Below, piece by piece: positions 1 through 7,644 of a DNA stretch of 64,000 nt. The stretch is from CAZQQU01 sp964595625 (GTDB lineage Bacteria; Bacteroidota; Bacteroidia; Flavobacteriales; Flavobacteriaceae), in NCBI GenBank assembly GCA_964595625.1, contig CAZQQU010000003.1, positions 62,001-126,000 of the forward strand, given 5' to 3'. Within the stretch, counting starts at the first letter, position 1, and each line of letters starts with the position of its first letter. The translations under genes and the position numbers were made by a program. The notes below the pieces were generated by a model. It had not been told where the DNA came from. It searched no databases and was given only the letters and a program-made list of their open reading frames with translations.

Positions 1-159
1 TTTTTCTTCATTTTTATTTTAAGTGTGAAAAAAGGACAGTATGACGACACCTATACCCCATCGGTAAGGATGCTTTTTGAAGACGAACTCGTAAAGGACA
101 AAAATAAAATCGATATACAAGAAACCTCAACTAAAAAGTCCACTAATAAAGAAAACTAA
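1..159 (+). CDS. ccoS: cbb3-type oxidase assembly protein CcoS (3' part, cut by window edge)
   Basis: Only the last 52 codons are present; the 5' end lies outside the window. The frame is open from base 1 to the TAA at 157-159. The visible protein is the end of a membrane segment (FFFIFIL) followed by GQYDDTYTPSVRMLFED, the conserved GQ-[FY]-DD...L-x-D tail of CcoS, then a polar Lys-rich end. CcoS is a small single-pass inner-membrane protein needed to load heme and copper into the cbb3 oxidase. It stops two bases before ccoN-O starts, so it is almost certainly co-transcribed with it. A CcoI copper-transporting ATPase usually lies upstream and may be just outside the window. Confidence 0.88.
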   Translation, partial: FFFIFILSVKKGQYDDTYTPSVRMLFEDELVKDKNKIDIQETSTKKSTNKEN

Positions 160-161
160 TT

Positions 162-2366
162 ATGGAAGTACAGCAGTTTTATTATGATAACAAAATCGTA
201 AAGAAGTTTATTTACGCAACGATACTCTGGGGCGTCGTGGGAATGGCCGTGGGATTGTTGCTTGCTTTTATGTTTTTATTCCCCAATCTTACCGAAGGTA
301 TCTCTTGGCTTAGCTTTGGACGGCTAAGACCCTTACATACCAATGCGGTGATTTTTGCTTTTGTGGGGAACGCTATTTTTGCAGGGGTCTATTACTCATT
401 ACAAAGGCTCTTAAAAACCCGGATGTATAGTAACTTTTTGAGTAATTTCAACTTCTGGGGATGGCAACTTATCATTGTTTCGGCAGCACTCACACTACCT
501 TTGGGGTTTACCACTTCAAAAGAATATGCTGAACTCGAATGGCCTATCGATATTGCTATTGCATTAGTTTGGGTGGCTTTTGGGGTGAATATGATTGGTA
601 CCATCTTACGAAGAAGACAACGGCATTTGTACGTGGCTATCTGGTTTTATTTAGCCACTTTTGTGACTGTAGCTGTACTCCATATTTTCAACAGCTTAGC
701 GCTTCCGGTAGATTTCTTAAAAAGTTATTCGGTATATGCCGGAGTACAAGACGCATTGGTGCAATGGTGGTACGGACATAATGCCGTGGCATTTTTCTTG
801 ACCACACCCTTTTTGGGTTTGATGTACTACTATGTGCCCAAAATTGCTGATCGCCCCATATACTCCTACCGCTTGTCCATTGTACACTTTTGGTCATTAA
901 TCTTTATCTACATTTGGGCAGGTCCTCACCACTTGTTATACACTGCTTTACCCACCTGGGCACAAAGCTTGGGGGTAACCTTCTCGATCATGTTGATAGC
1001 TCCTTCTTGGGGTGGTATGATCAACGGACTTTTAACCTTAAGAGGTGCTTGGGACAAAGTACGTACCGATCCCACTCTCAAATTTATGGTGGTAGCTATC
1101 ACCGGTTACGGTATGGCCACTTTTGAAGGCCCGATGTTATCGCTTAAAAATGTCAATGCAATTGCCCACTTTACCGACTGGATTATTGCACACGTACACG
1201 TAGGTGCCTTGGCTTGGAACGGATTTTTAACCTTCGGTATGGTCTATTGGTTGGTGCCCAAACTTTTTAAAACCAAATTATACTCCACTGCCTTAGCCAA
1301 TACCCACTTCTGGTTAGGAACCCTCGGAATTGTTTTATACGCTCTGCCGATGTACGTAGCCGGCGTGGTTCAGGCTTCTATGTGGAAACAATTCAACCCC
1401 GACGGAACTTTGGTTTACGGTAACTTTATGGAAACCGTTACCGAAATTATCCCGATGTACTGGATGCGTGCCATAGGCGGTAGCTTATACATCTTGGGTA
1501 TGTTTATATTACTCTACAACATTATCAAAACCATCAAAAGCGGTAGTGCTGTCACCGACGAGTTGGCTGAAGCCGCTCCTCTCGAAAAAGTTTCTAAAAG
1601 ACGTGTTTCCGGTGAGGGGTATCACTCTTGGTTAGAAAGAAGACCGGTACAACTTACCATTTTTGCAACCATTGCCATCTTAATCGGTGGAATTGTGCAA
1701 ATTGTTCCGACCTTAGTCGTCAAATCAAACATTCCTACTATCACGAGTGTGCATCCTTATACACCCTTGGAGCTCGAAGGAAGAGACCTCTACATCCGGG
1801 AAGGCTGTGTGGGCTGTCACTCACAAATGGTTCGGCCTTTTAGGAGTGAAACCGAGCGGTATAATGGCGAGTATGCCAAAGCCGGAGAGTTTGTTTACGA
1901 CCACCCGTTTTTGTGGGGTAGTAAACGTACCGGACCCGACTTACTTCGGGTGGGTGGGAAATACTCCGACAGTTGGCATTTTAACCACTTTTACGACCCG
2001 CAGAGTACCTCGACCAACTCTATTATGCCAAGCTATAAATGGCTAATTACCAACAAATTAAACAAGTCCAAAACCGAAAATAAAATGCAGATAATGCGTA
2101 AGTTGGGCGTGCCTTATTCGGAAGAAGACATCAACCGAGCACAAGAATGGATGCTTGAACAAGGGTCGCAAATAGAGCAAAACCTTATGGGAGACCCCGA
2201 ATTTACTCGGGTATATGAAGCCGAAAAACAGTACAACCTTGAGAATGGTTTGGAATTTATAGAAATGAAGAACCGTGAAGTGGTTGCGTTAATCGCTTAC
2301 TTACAACGTCTTGGAACCGATATCAAAATAAAAAATCAAGAGGAAACAACCTCACAAAACCAATAA
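162..2366 (+). CDS. ccoNO: cbb3-type cytochrome c oxidase, fused subunits I and II (CcoN-CcoO)
   Basis: Catalytic core of the high-affinity proton-pumping terminal oxidase in the inner membrane. Residues ~1-480 are the multi-pass heme-copper CcoN subunit, with candidate metal ligands H59 (LHTNAV), H206 (WWYGHNAV), H256/H257 (GPHHLLY) and H344/H346 (AHVHVGAL). A charged linker (~480-505) leads to a further membrane anchor and a CcoO mono-heme domain with C549-V-G-C552-H553 followed by SQMVRPF, the CcoO hallmark. Proteobacteria encode the two as separate proteins; the fusion is common in Bacteroidota. No stop or frameshift separates the halves, so this is a true fusion. It lies in the ccoS-NO-Q-P-G-H operon. 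The short ORFs inside it in other frames are not genes. Confidence 0.97.
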   Translation: MEVQQFYYDNKIVKKFIYATILWGVVGMAVGLLLAFMFLFPNLTEGISWLSFGRLRPLHTNAVIFAFVGNAIFAGVYYSLQRLLKTRMYSNFLSNFNFWGWQLIIVSAALTLPLGFTTSKEYAELEWPIDIAIALVWVAFGVNMIGTILRRRQRHLYVAIWFYLATFVTVAVLHIFNSLALPVDFLKSYSVYAGVQDALVQWWYGHNAVAFFLTTPFLGLMYYYVPKIADRPIYSYRLSIVHFWSLIFIYIWAGPHHLLYTALPTWAQSLGVTFSIMLIAPSWGGMINGLLTLRGAWDKVRTDPTLKFMVVAITGYGMATFEGPMLSLKNVNAIAHFTDWIIAHVHVGALAWNGFLTFGMVYWLVPKLFKTKLYSTALANTHFWLGTLGIVLYALPMYVAGVVQASMWKQFNPDGTLVYGNFMETVTEIIPMYWMRAIGGSLYILGMFILLYNIIKTIKSGSAVTDELAEAAPLEKVSKRRVSGEGYHSWLERRPVQLTIFATIAILIGGIVQIVPTLVVKSNIPTITSVHPYTPLELEGRDLYIREGCVGCHSQMVRPFRSETERYNGEYAKAGEFVYDHPFLWGSKRTGPDLLRVGGKYSDSWHFNHFYDPQSTSTNSIMPSYKWLITNKLNKSKTENKMQIMRKLGVPYSEEDINRAQEWMLEQGSQIEQNLMGDPEFTRVYEAEKQYNLENGLEFIEMKNREVVALIAYLQRLGTDIKIKNQEETTSQNQ

Positions 2367-2369
2367 GTT

Positions 2370-2561
2370 ATGTTGAAATTTGTAAAAGGACATATGGAAA
2401 GTATTGATGGTGTAGAGGTTTACCCCATCATCTCTCTGCTGATTTTCTTTATCTTCTTTGCCCTACTTTTTATTTGGGTATTGACAGCTAAGAAAAGTTA
2501 TATTGAAAAGGTTAGTAACATTCCTCTAGAAAACGAGGAAGAAAATACCGGCGCATTATGA
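2370..2561 (+). CDS. ccoQ: cbb3 oxidase small subunit CcoQ/FixQ-like
   Basis: A 63-residue protein with one hydrophobic segment (about residues 18-40, rich in Ile, Phe and Leu) followed by a basic then acidic tail. Size, topology and position directly between ccoNO and ccoP fit CcoQ, which stabilises the cbb3 complex. Sequence conservation in this family is weak, so the call rests mainly on context. It starts three bases after the ccoNO stop, and its last four bases overlap the ccoP start (ATGA-type overlap), which suggests translational coupling. Confidence 0.8.
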   Translation: MLKFVKGHMESIDGVEVYPIISLLIFFIFFALLFIWVLTAKKSYIEKVSNIPLENEEENTGAL

Positions 2562-3517
2562 AAACATTTTGGTCCATTTTTAGAATTGCAGTTATTGCTG
2601 TCATCTCCCTGTACTTAATCGAAAAATTATCCGGTGTAGCTGAAGGCGAGTGGGCTATTATTCAACACCCGGTATTGATTCTCGTGTGGTTGGGAATTGC
2701 CCTGTTCATGACAGCCATTGAAGTGAGCATAGCTTCTTTGAGAAGATTATTGTTTCACACTTTAAGTGACGAAGCAAAAGTCAAATATTTGGCTGCCGAA
2801 GAAATAAGAAATGAGAAATTTACCGGAAGATTTAAAAAATTGTATCACCGATTGGTGGATTCTAAACCTGTCGAAAAAGAGGGCGAAATTCTTCTAGACC
2901 ACGATTACGACGGTATCAGGGAATTGGACAACAACTTACCTCCGTGGTGGTTATACGGTTTTTATATTTCGATACTTTTTGCCATAATTTATATGGTGCG
3001 TTTTCACGTATTTGACGGAAAACAACAAGATGAAGAATACCAAATGGAAATGGCAAAAGCCGCTCTCGAGATAGAAGAATACAAAAAGAATGCGAAGGAT
3101 TTAGTCGACGCCAGCACTGTTGTGGTTCTCACAGATCCGGCGGATTTAAATACCGGAAAATCAGTTTTTGAAACTACTTGTGCGACTTGTCACAGAGCTG
3201 ACGGAGGTGGTGGTATCGGCCCCAATCTTACTGATGATTACTGGATTATGGGCGGGGATATCCGTGATATTTTTACGGTAATTTCAGAAGGTGGTCGCCC
3301 GGGTAAAGGGATGATTGCATGGAAAAACGACCTCAGCCCGTTGCAAATTGCACAAACCGCCAGTTATATTACCACGCTATATGGAACCAACCCTGCTGAC
3401 GCCAAAGATCCGGAAGGAGAATTATATGTCAAAGATGGGGATTCGGGTGAACAAGCCACTGATACCGAAACCATAGATAGCGCAGAGTCGGAAAGTGTTT
3501 CGGAAGTAGAACAATAA
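2558..3517 (+). CDS. ccoP: cbb3 oxidase subunit III, mono-heme CcoP
   Basis: Membrane-anchored c-type cytochrome that passes electrons to CcoN. Two N-terminal hydrophobic segments (~5-25 and ~38-58), then a FixP_N-like segment with the conserved DHDYDGIRELDNNLPPWW motif and another membrane helix (~130-150). The periplasmic domain has a single heme site, C208-A-T-C211-H212, followed by GGIGPNLTDDYW, a cytochrome c signature. Proteobacterial CcoP has two hemes; the single-heme form is usual in Bacteroidota. The last ~35 residues are acidic and low-complexity. The start overlaps the ccoQ end by four bases. Confidence 0.95.
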   Translation: MKTFWSIFRIAVIAVISLYLIEKLSGVAEGEWAIIQHPVLILVWLGIALFMTAIEVSIASLRRLLFHTLSDEAKVKYLAAEEIRNEKFTGRFKKLYHRLVDSKPVEKEGEILLDHDYDGIRELDNNLPPWWLYGFYISILFAIIYMVRFHVFDGKQQDEEYQMEMAKAALEIEEYKKNAKDLVDASTVVVLTDPADLNTGKSVFETTCATCHRADGGGGIGPNLTDDYWIMGGDIRDIFTVISEGGRPGKGMIAWKNDLSPLQIAQTASYITTLYGTNPADAKDPEGELYVKDGDSGEQATDTETIDSAESESVSEVEQ

Positions 3518-3535
3518 AATTCAATCAACAAGGCG

Positions 3536-3579
3536 CTAAGACATCAGGATTTGACAAGAGAAAAATTCGGATGTCTTAG
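3536..3579. promoter_or_regulatory. Perfect 10-bp inverted repeat between ccoP and ccoG
   Basis: CTAAGACATC (3536-3545) and GATGTCTTAG (3570-3579) are exact reverse complements separated by 24 bases. They fill most of the 78-base gap between ccoP and ccoG, the longest gap inside this operon. No U-tract follows, so it is not a classical terminator. It could be an mRNA-stabilising hairpin, a processing site or an operator. The symmetry is seen directly; the role is inferred. Confidence 0.5.
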
Positions 3580-3595
3580 TGATTTTTAAAAAGTT

Positions 3596-5011
3596 ATGGA
3601 AAATCAGGAACAGTTTCGGGATTCTATCGGAACCATTGATGAGACGGGTAAAAGAAAGTGGATTTTTCCCAAAAAACCTTCGGGGAAATTTTACACCTAC
3701 CGAAAATATGTGAGTTATTTTTTACTCTTATTCCTGTTTGCGGCACCTTTTGTAAAAATTAACGGAAACCAGTTTTTGCTTTTTAATGTCATCGAACGTA
3801 AATTCAATATTTTCGGATTTCCGTTTTGGCCGCAGGACTTTTATCTCTTTGTGATTTCCATGGTAATCGGGGTGGTCTTTATCGCCTTGTTTACGGTAGC
3901 TTTTGGAAGGATATTTTGTGGATGGATTTGTCCGCAAACTATTTTTATGGAAATGGTTTTTCGCCGAATCGAATATGCCATCGAGGGCGACAGAGGAAAA
4001 CAGATTCGGCTAGACAAAATGCCCTGGAATACCGAAAAAATTACTAAAAAAGGTCTGAAATGGTTCTTGTTTGCCATTATTTCTTTTTTAATCGCCAATG
4101 TATTTTTGGCTTATCTGATTGGTAGCGATCGGCTTGTGCTCTACATCACCGAAGGCCCCATCAACCACTTAAATACTTTCATCGGGTTGTTGATTTTTAC
4201 CGCGGTATTCTATTTTGTTTTTGCCTGGTTTAGAGAACAAGTATGTATCATTGCCTGTCCGTATGGGCGTCTGCAAGGAGTTTTGTTGGATACTAAATCC
4301 ATAGTGGTAGCTTACGACCACAAACGAGGCGAAGCTGAAAAAGGGCGAAAAAAATTTCGTAAAAATGAAGACCGAAAAGAATTGGGTTATGGCGATTGTA
4401 TCGATTGTTTTCAATGTGTCCACGTTTGTCCTACGGGTATTGATATCCGAAATGGAACCCAACTGGAATGTGTAAACTGTACAGCCTGTATAGACGCTTG
4501 TGACAGTATCATGGAATCGGTTAATTATCCCAAAGGACTTATCCGGTACGCCAGTGAGGAAAATATTCAAAAGAAAAAAAGATTTGAGTTTACCCTCCGA
4601 ATGAAAGGCTATACCGCCGTTTTGATTATCCTGATAGGAGTACTTATTGGAATGTTATTCTTAAGGAGCGATGTCGAAGCTTTGGTTTTACGACTACCCG
4701 GACAATTATACGAATTAAAAGAAAACAGCCGAGTAAGTAATGTTTATACCTATAAACTGATTAATAAAACCACGCTGGAGTATCACAATATCGAGTTTAA
4801 GTTGTTATCACATAAAGGGGATATTAACTTTGTAACTCAAGCCGAAGTGGTGGTTCCGCCTCAGGGATTGGTAGAAGGGACTCTTTTTATTGAGGTTCCT
4901 CAAGCCGCTCTCGACGGACATAAAACTAAAATGGAAATAGGGGTTTATAGTGACGGAAAATTAATCGAAACAACTCGAACCAACTTTTTAGGACCGAGGA
5001 GTTTCAGATAA
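3596..5011 (+). CDS. ccoG: cbb3 oxidase accessory protein CcoG (FixG), polyferredoxin
   Basis: Inner-membrane iron-sulfur protein needed for cbb3 biogenesis, thought to act in copper reduction during CuB assembly. Several hydrophobic segments surround the conserved CGWICPQTIFMEMVFRRIEY and ACPYGRLQG motifs. Two ferredoxin-type clusters follow: one from C268 (CxxCxxCxxxCP) and one from C292 (CxxCxxCxxxC). Another membrane segment (~340-360) precedes a C-terminal Ig-like periplasmic domain. The length of 471 residues is normal. It is followed by a palindromic repeat and ccoH. Confidence 0.96.
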   Translation: MENQEQFRDSIGTIDETGKRKWIFPKKPSGKFYTYRKYVSYFLLLFLFAAPFVKINGNQFLLFNVIERKFNIFGFPFWPQDFYLFVISMVIGVVFIALFTVAFGRIFCGWICPQTIFMEMVFRRIEYAIEGDRGKQIRLDKMPWNTEKITKKGLKWFLFAIISFLIANVFLAYLIGSDRLVLYITEGPINHLNTFIGLLIFTAVFYFVFAWFREQVCIIACPYGRLQGVLLDTKSIVVAYDHKRGEAEKGRKKFRKNEDRKELGYGDCIDCFQCVHVCPTGIDIRNGTQLECVNCTACIDACDSIMESVNYPKGLIRYASEENIQKKKRFEFTLRMKGYTAVLIILIGVLIGMLFLRSDVEALVLRLPGQLYELKENSRVSNVYTYKLINKTTLEYHNIEFKLLSHKGDINFVTQAEVVVPPQGLVEGTLFIEVPQAALDGHKTKMEIGVYSDGKLIETTRTNFLGPRSFR

Positions 5012-5105
5012 GCCCCTCCCTAATCCTCTCCAAAGGGGAGGGAAAGGGTTGATAAAAATAGATTGTTTAATTATAAAAATCCCCCTTTGGGGGAGAAAGG
5101 GGTTT
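5012..5105. repeat. Pair of C/G-rich palindromes (REP/MITE-like) between ccoG and ccoH
   Basis: Unit 1 (5012-5050) folds as CCTCTCC-AAA-GGGGAGG with one wobble pair. Unit 2 (5080-5105) contains TCCCCC-TTT-GGGGGA, a perfect 6-bp stem. Read on opposite strands the two units are similar (CCCCT...CCAAAGGGG), so they look like an inverted pair of one short element. The base composition differs sharply from the AT-rich surroundings. The G-rich right end (GGGGGAGAAAGGGG) lies 4-19 bases before the ccoH ATG. I recall similar palindromes scattered between genes in flavobacteria, but cannot check that here. Confidence 0.55.
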
Positions 5106-5108
5106 GAA

Positions 5109-5552
5109 ATGAAATTAAACTGGGGAACAGGAATCTTAGTGGCAATCATCGGGTTTATTGCCTTTATTATGTATTTTATTATCACTATGACAACCGATAA
5201 AAAATACGATTTTGAAATGGTGGTAGATGATTATTACAAAAAAGAAATTGGTTTTCAGGAAGAGTTGGATGCACAACAAAACGCTTTAAATCTTTCCGAA
5301 AAAATACAAATACAAACCTCAACCGAAGGTGTTATCTTGATTTTCCCTGAGACGATGACAGAAGTACAAAACGGAACAGTAAATTTTTACCGGGTTTCAC
5401 AAAAATCACTTGATTTTCAAGAAGAAATTCGACTCCAAGACAACCAAATGCACATTCCGGCTTCCCGCCTTCTTCCCGGAAGATGGAACATAACTTTGCA
5501 GTGGGAATCGGGGGGTAAAAAATATATGGTAAAAGAAAATATCACTTTTTAA
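5109..5552 (+). CDS. ccoH: FixH/CcoH family protein
   Basis: A 147-residue protein with one N-terminal membrane helix (~8-28: GILVAIIGFIAFIMYFIITM) and a periplasmic beta-rich domain, including the conserved DYYKKEI segment just after the helix. This is the FixH arrangement; the family assists cbb3 assembly or stability. The reading frame is open back to 5049, but the upstream 20 codons run through the palindromic repeat. The ATG at 5109 puts the membrane helix at the N-terminus and has a G-rich stretch just upstream, so I chose it. The next gene starts three bases after its stop. Confidence 0.87.
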   Translation: MKLNWGTGILVAIIGFIAFIMYFIITMTTDKKYDFEMVVDDYYKKEIGFQEELDAQQNALNLSEKIQIQTSTEGVILIFPETMTEVQNGTVNFYRVSQKSLDFQEEIRLQDNQMHIPASRLLPGRWNITLQWESGGKKYMVKENITF

Positions 5553-5554
5553 CC

Positions 5555-6262
5555 GTGTTGTTAGGAGCGTTCATACTCGGTCTTTTGGGCAGTCTGCATT
5601 GTATAGGTATGTGCGGGCCTATCGCTCTTATGTTACCAGTAGACCGAAGCAAACCTCTAAAACGCTTTATTCAAACTTTGAGCTACCACGTCGGGCGGAT
5701 TACTGCCTATGCCCTCATCGGGTTGGTTTTGGGTGTCGTGGGAAAAAGCTTTTCCATTTTCGGGTTACAGCAATATCTTTCGATTGCCATGGGTATACTT
5801 TTGATTGTGGTTATTATTTTGCCGAAACAAAAATTACAACGATTTAAAATCGCTTCTTTCCTACATAAATTCATTGCAAAAATCAAACAACAACTGGGAG
5901 CTTCACTTAAGAAAAAAACAGCAGACACCTTTTTAACCTTAGGGGTTTTAAACGGTTTTTTGCCCTGTGGATTAGTGTATATTGCTGTTTTTTCGGCCAT
6001 TGCCATGGGCTCTTTGTGGGAAAGCAGTATGTATATGGTTTTTTTCGGATTAGGCACCGTCCCTTTAATGACGGTGGCTGTTTATGCCGCTGGTTTTCTG
6101 AAAGAAATAACCCGTAGAAAAATTCAAAAGTTAATTCCTACCTTCGTAGTTATTCTGGGGGCTTTGTTTATTTTACGAGGTCTTGGGTTAGGAATCCCCT
6201 ATGTTTCCCCAAAACCCGCAACGGAAATGGTATCATCAAAAATGGAGTGCCATTCGCCGTGA
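5555..6262 (+). CDS. TauE/SafE-DsbD-like membrane protein of the cbb3 cluster
   Basis: 235 residues with about six hydrophobic segments. It opens with LLGLLGSLHCIGMCGPIAL, the N-terminal signature of the family often annotated as sulfite exporter TauE/SafE, which is related to the DsbD membrane domain (paired cysteines in HCIGMCGP; a second conserved site, NGFLPCGLVY). Members next to cbb3 operons are believed to help copper or heme delivery, or thiol redox, during oxidase assembly. The start is a GTG at 5555, three bases after the ccoH stop, so it is probably translationally linked. The C-terminus ends in a short His- and Cys-containing tail (MECHSP), which could bind metal. The exact substrate is unknown. 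Confidence 0.8.
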   Translation: MLLGAFILGLLGSLHCIGMCGPIALMLPVDRSKPLKRFIQTLSYHVGRITAYALIGLVLGVVGKSFSIFGLQQYLSIAMGILLIVVIILPKQKLQRFKIASFLHKFIAKIKQQLGASLKKKTADTFLTLGVLNGFLPCGLVYIAVFSAIAMGSLWESSMYMVFFGLGTVPLMTVAVYAAGFLKEITRRKIQKLIPTFVVILGALFILRGLGLGIPYVSPKPATEMVSSKMECHSP

Positions 6263-6294
6263 TTGAATATCAAATTTAATTAATCCATAGTATG

Positions 6295-6322
6295 GTAGCG
6301 GCGTAATATATTACACCGCTAC
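6295..6322. terminator. 28-base imperfect palindrome after the cbb3 operon
   Basis: GTAGCGG-c-GTAATA pairs with TATTAC-a-CCGCTAC, giving 13 paired bases with one central mismatch and almost no loop. It lies between the cbb3 accessory gene and the acetyl-CoA hydrolase gene. The downstream plus-strand sequence is A-rich, not T-rich, so termination on the plus strand is uncertain; it may be a cruciform-type operator or mRNA end. A small TTGAATATCAA palindrome is also present at 6263-6273. Confidence 0.45.
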
Positions 6323-6338
6323 TCAAAAAACAAAATAT

Positions 6339-7610
6339 ATGCTACAATACATCACCGCCGAAGAGGCCGTATCACATGTAAAATCAGGAAATCGCATTTT
6401 TTTTCAAGGGGCCGCAATGACCCCGAAAATTTTAATTACAGCCTTGTGTAACAATTACCGACAACTGCAGGAGGTCGAAATTGTACAAATGCACACCGAA
6501 GGCGAAGCCCTTTACACACAAAGCCCTTACAATGAGAGTTTTTTTACCAACAGTTGTTTTGTAGGCAGCAATGTCCGTCAGGTTATAAATTCGGAGCGCG
6601 GGGCTTATACCCCGATATTTTTAAGTGAGTTGCATTTACTTTTCAAAAAAAATATACTTCCGCTTGACATTGCTTTTATACAAGTTTCACCACCCGACAA
6701 ACACGGGTATTGTTCGTTGGGAACTTCCATAGACGTAACGTTGACCGCCATTCAGTCCGCAAAAAAAGTAATAGCGCAAGTCAACCCGTATGTGCCTCGA
6801 ACTCACGGCGACGGAATTATTCACATTAAAAACATCAATGCCGCGGTGTGGACCGATACCCCCATCCATAGCACTGAAGCTGCCGAACCTACCCAAACCG
6901 AAAAAAGAATTGGTTATCACGTGGCACAATTAATCGAAGACGGAGCCACCCTGCAAATGGGAATAGGCGGTATCCCAAATGTGGTTCTCAACAATCTGAC
7001 CAATCACCAACGATTGGGTATTCACACCGAAATGTTTTCAGACGGAATTCTACCTTTGGTAGAAAAAGGAATTATTACGGGTGAGGATAAAAAAATTAAA
7101 CGAGGAAAAATTGTTACCTGCTTTGCCATCGGCTCACGAAAATTGTATGATTTTTTGGATGACAATCCTATTGTTCATTTTAAAGAAGCTTCCTATACCA
7201 ACGACACGGCACTAATTCGTCAAAATCCGAAAGTTACGGCCATAAACAGTGCCATAGAAATTGATTTAACCGGACAAGTTTGTGCAGATACCATTGGAAG
7301 GATGCAATACAGCGGAGTAGGCGGTCAGATGGATTTTATTCGCGGGGCCTCACTTTCAGAAGGAGGAAAACCCATTATCGCCATGCCTTCAATCACTAAT
7401 AAAGGAATTTCTAAAATTGTTCCATTTTTAAAAGAAGGCGCCGGAGTAACAACCACCCGGGCACACGTTCATTATATTGCCACCGAAAATGGGGTAGTAA
7501 ATTTATATGGAAAAAATCTAAAAGAAAGAGCCCGATTACTGATTTCGATTGCGGATGCTGCCCATCAGGAAACTCTGGAAAAAGCTGCATTTGAACGATT
7601 TAAATTTTAA
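6339..7610 (+). CDS. Acetyl-CoA hydrolase/transferase family protein
   Basis: 423 residues covering the two-domain class I CoA-transferase fold (4-hydroxybutyrate CoA-transferase / acetyl-CoA hydrolase group). Visible family motifs are SPPDKHGYCSLG, the glycine loop LQMGIGGIPN, and HTEMFSDG, whose Glu is the expected catalytic residue that forms the glutamyl-CoA intermediate. GVGGQMDFIRGA near the C-terminus is also typical. The likely reaction is CoA transfer between short acyl-CoAs and acetate, or hydrolysis; the substrate cannot be set from sequence. The gene follows the cbb3 block and ends in the region that feeds the Crp/Fnr gene. The short N-terminus and normal length support the 6339 ATG. 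Confidence 0.88.
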   Translation: MLQYITAEEAVSHVKSGNRIFFQGAAMTPKILITALCNNYRQLQEVEIVQMHTEGEALYTQSPYNESFFTNSCFVGSNVRQVINSERGAYTPIFLSELHLLFKKNILPLDIAFIQVSPPDKHGYCSLGTSIDVTLTAIQSAKKVIAQVNPYVPRTHGDGIIHIKNINAAVWTDTPIHSTEAAEPTQTEKRIGYHVAQLIEDGATLQMGIGGIPNVVLNNLTNHQRLGIHTEMFSDGILPLVEKGIITGEDKKIKRGKIVTCFAIGSRKLYDFLDDNPIVHFKEASYTNDTALIRQNPKVTAINSAIEIDLTGQVCADTIGRMQYSGVGGQMDFIRGASLSEGGKPIIAMPSITNKGISKIVPFLKEGAGVTTTRAHVHYIATENGVVNLYGKNLKERARLLISIADAAHQETLEKAAFERFKF

Positions 7611-7615
7611 CTTTG
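7608..7615 (+). promoter_or_regulatory. Candidate -7 box TAACTTTG for the Crp/Fnr gene
   Basis: A perfect TAnnTTTG box begins on the stop codon of the acetyl-CoA hydrolase gene. The nearest upstream TTG (7591) is only 14 bases away, shorter than the usual 17-23, so the -33 element is poor. It supports a separate transcript for the regulator, with its start codon near 7645. Confidence 0.4.
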
Positions 7616-7644
7616 CTAAAAAAGTATATTTACAAACTCTAAAA

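Noticed and set aside
392..604. Antisense open frame of 70 codons inside ccoNO
   Set aside because: Lies fully inside a conserved gene, no promoter or domain; same for the other short frames within large genes.
6263..6273. TTGAATATCAA as an FNR box for the acetyl-CoA hydrolase gene
   Set aside because: The half-sites are three bases apart instead of the four of FNR (TTGAT-N4-ATCAA), and no -7 box lies at the right distance.
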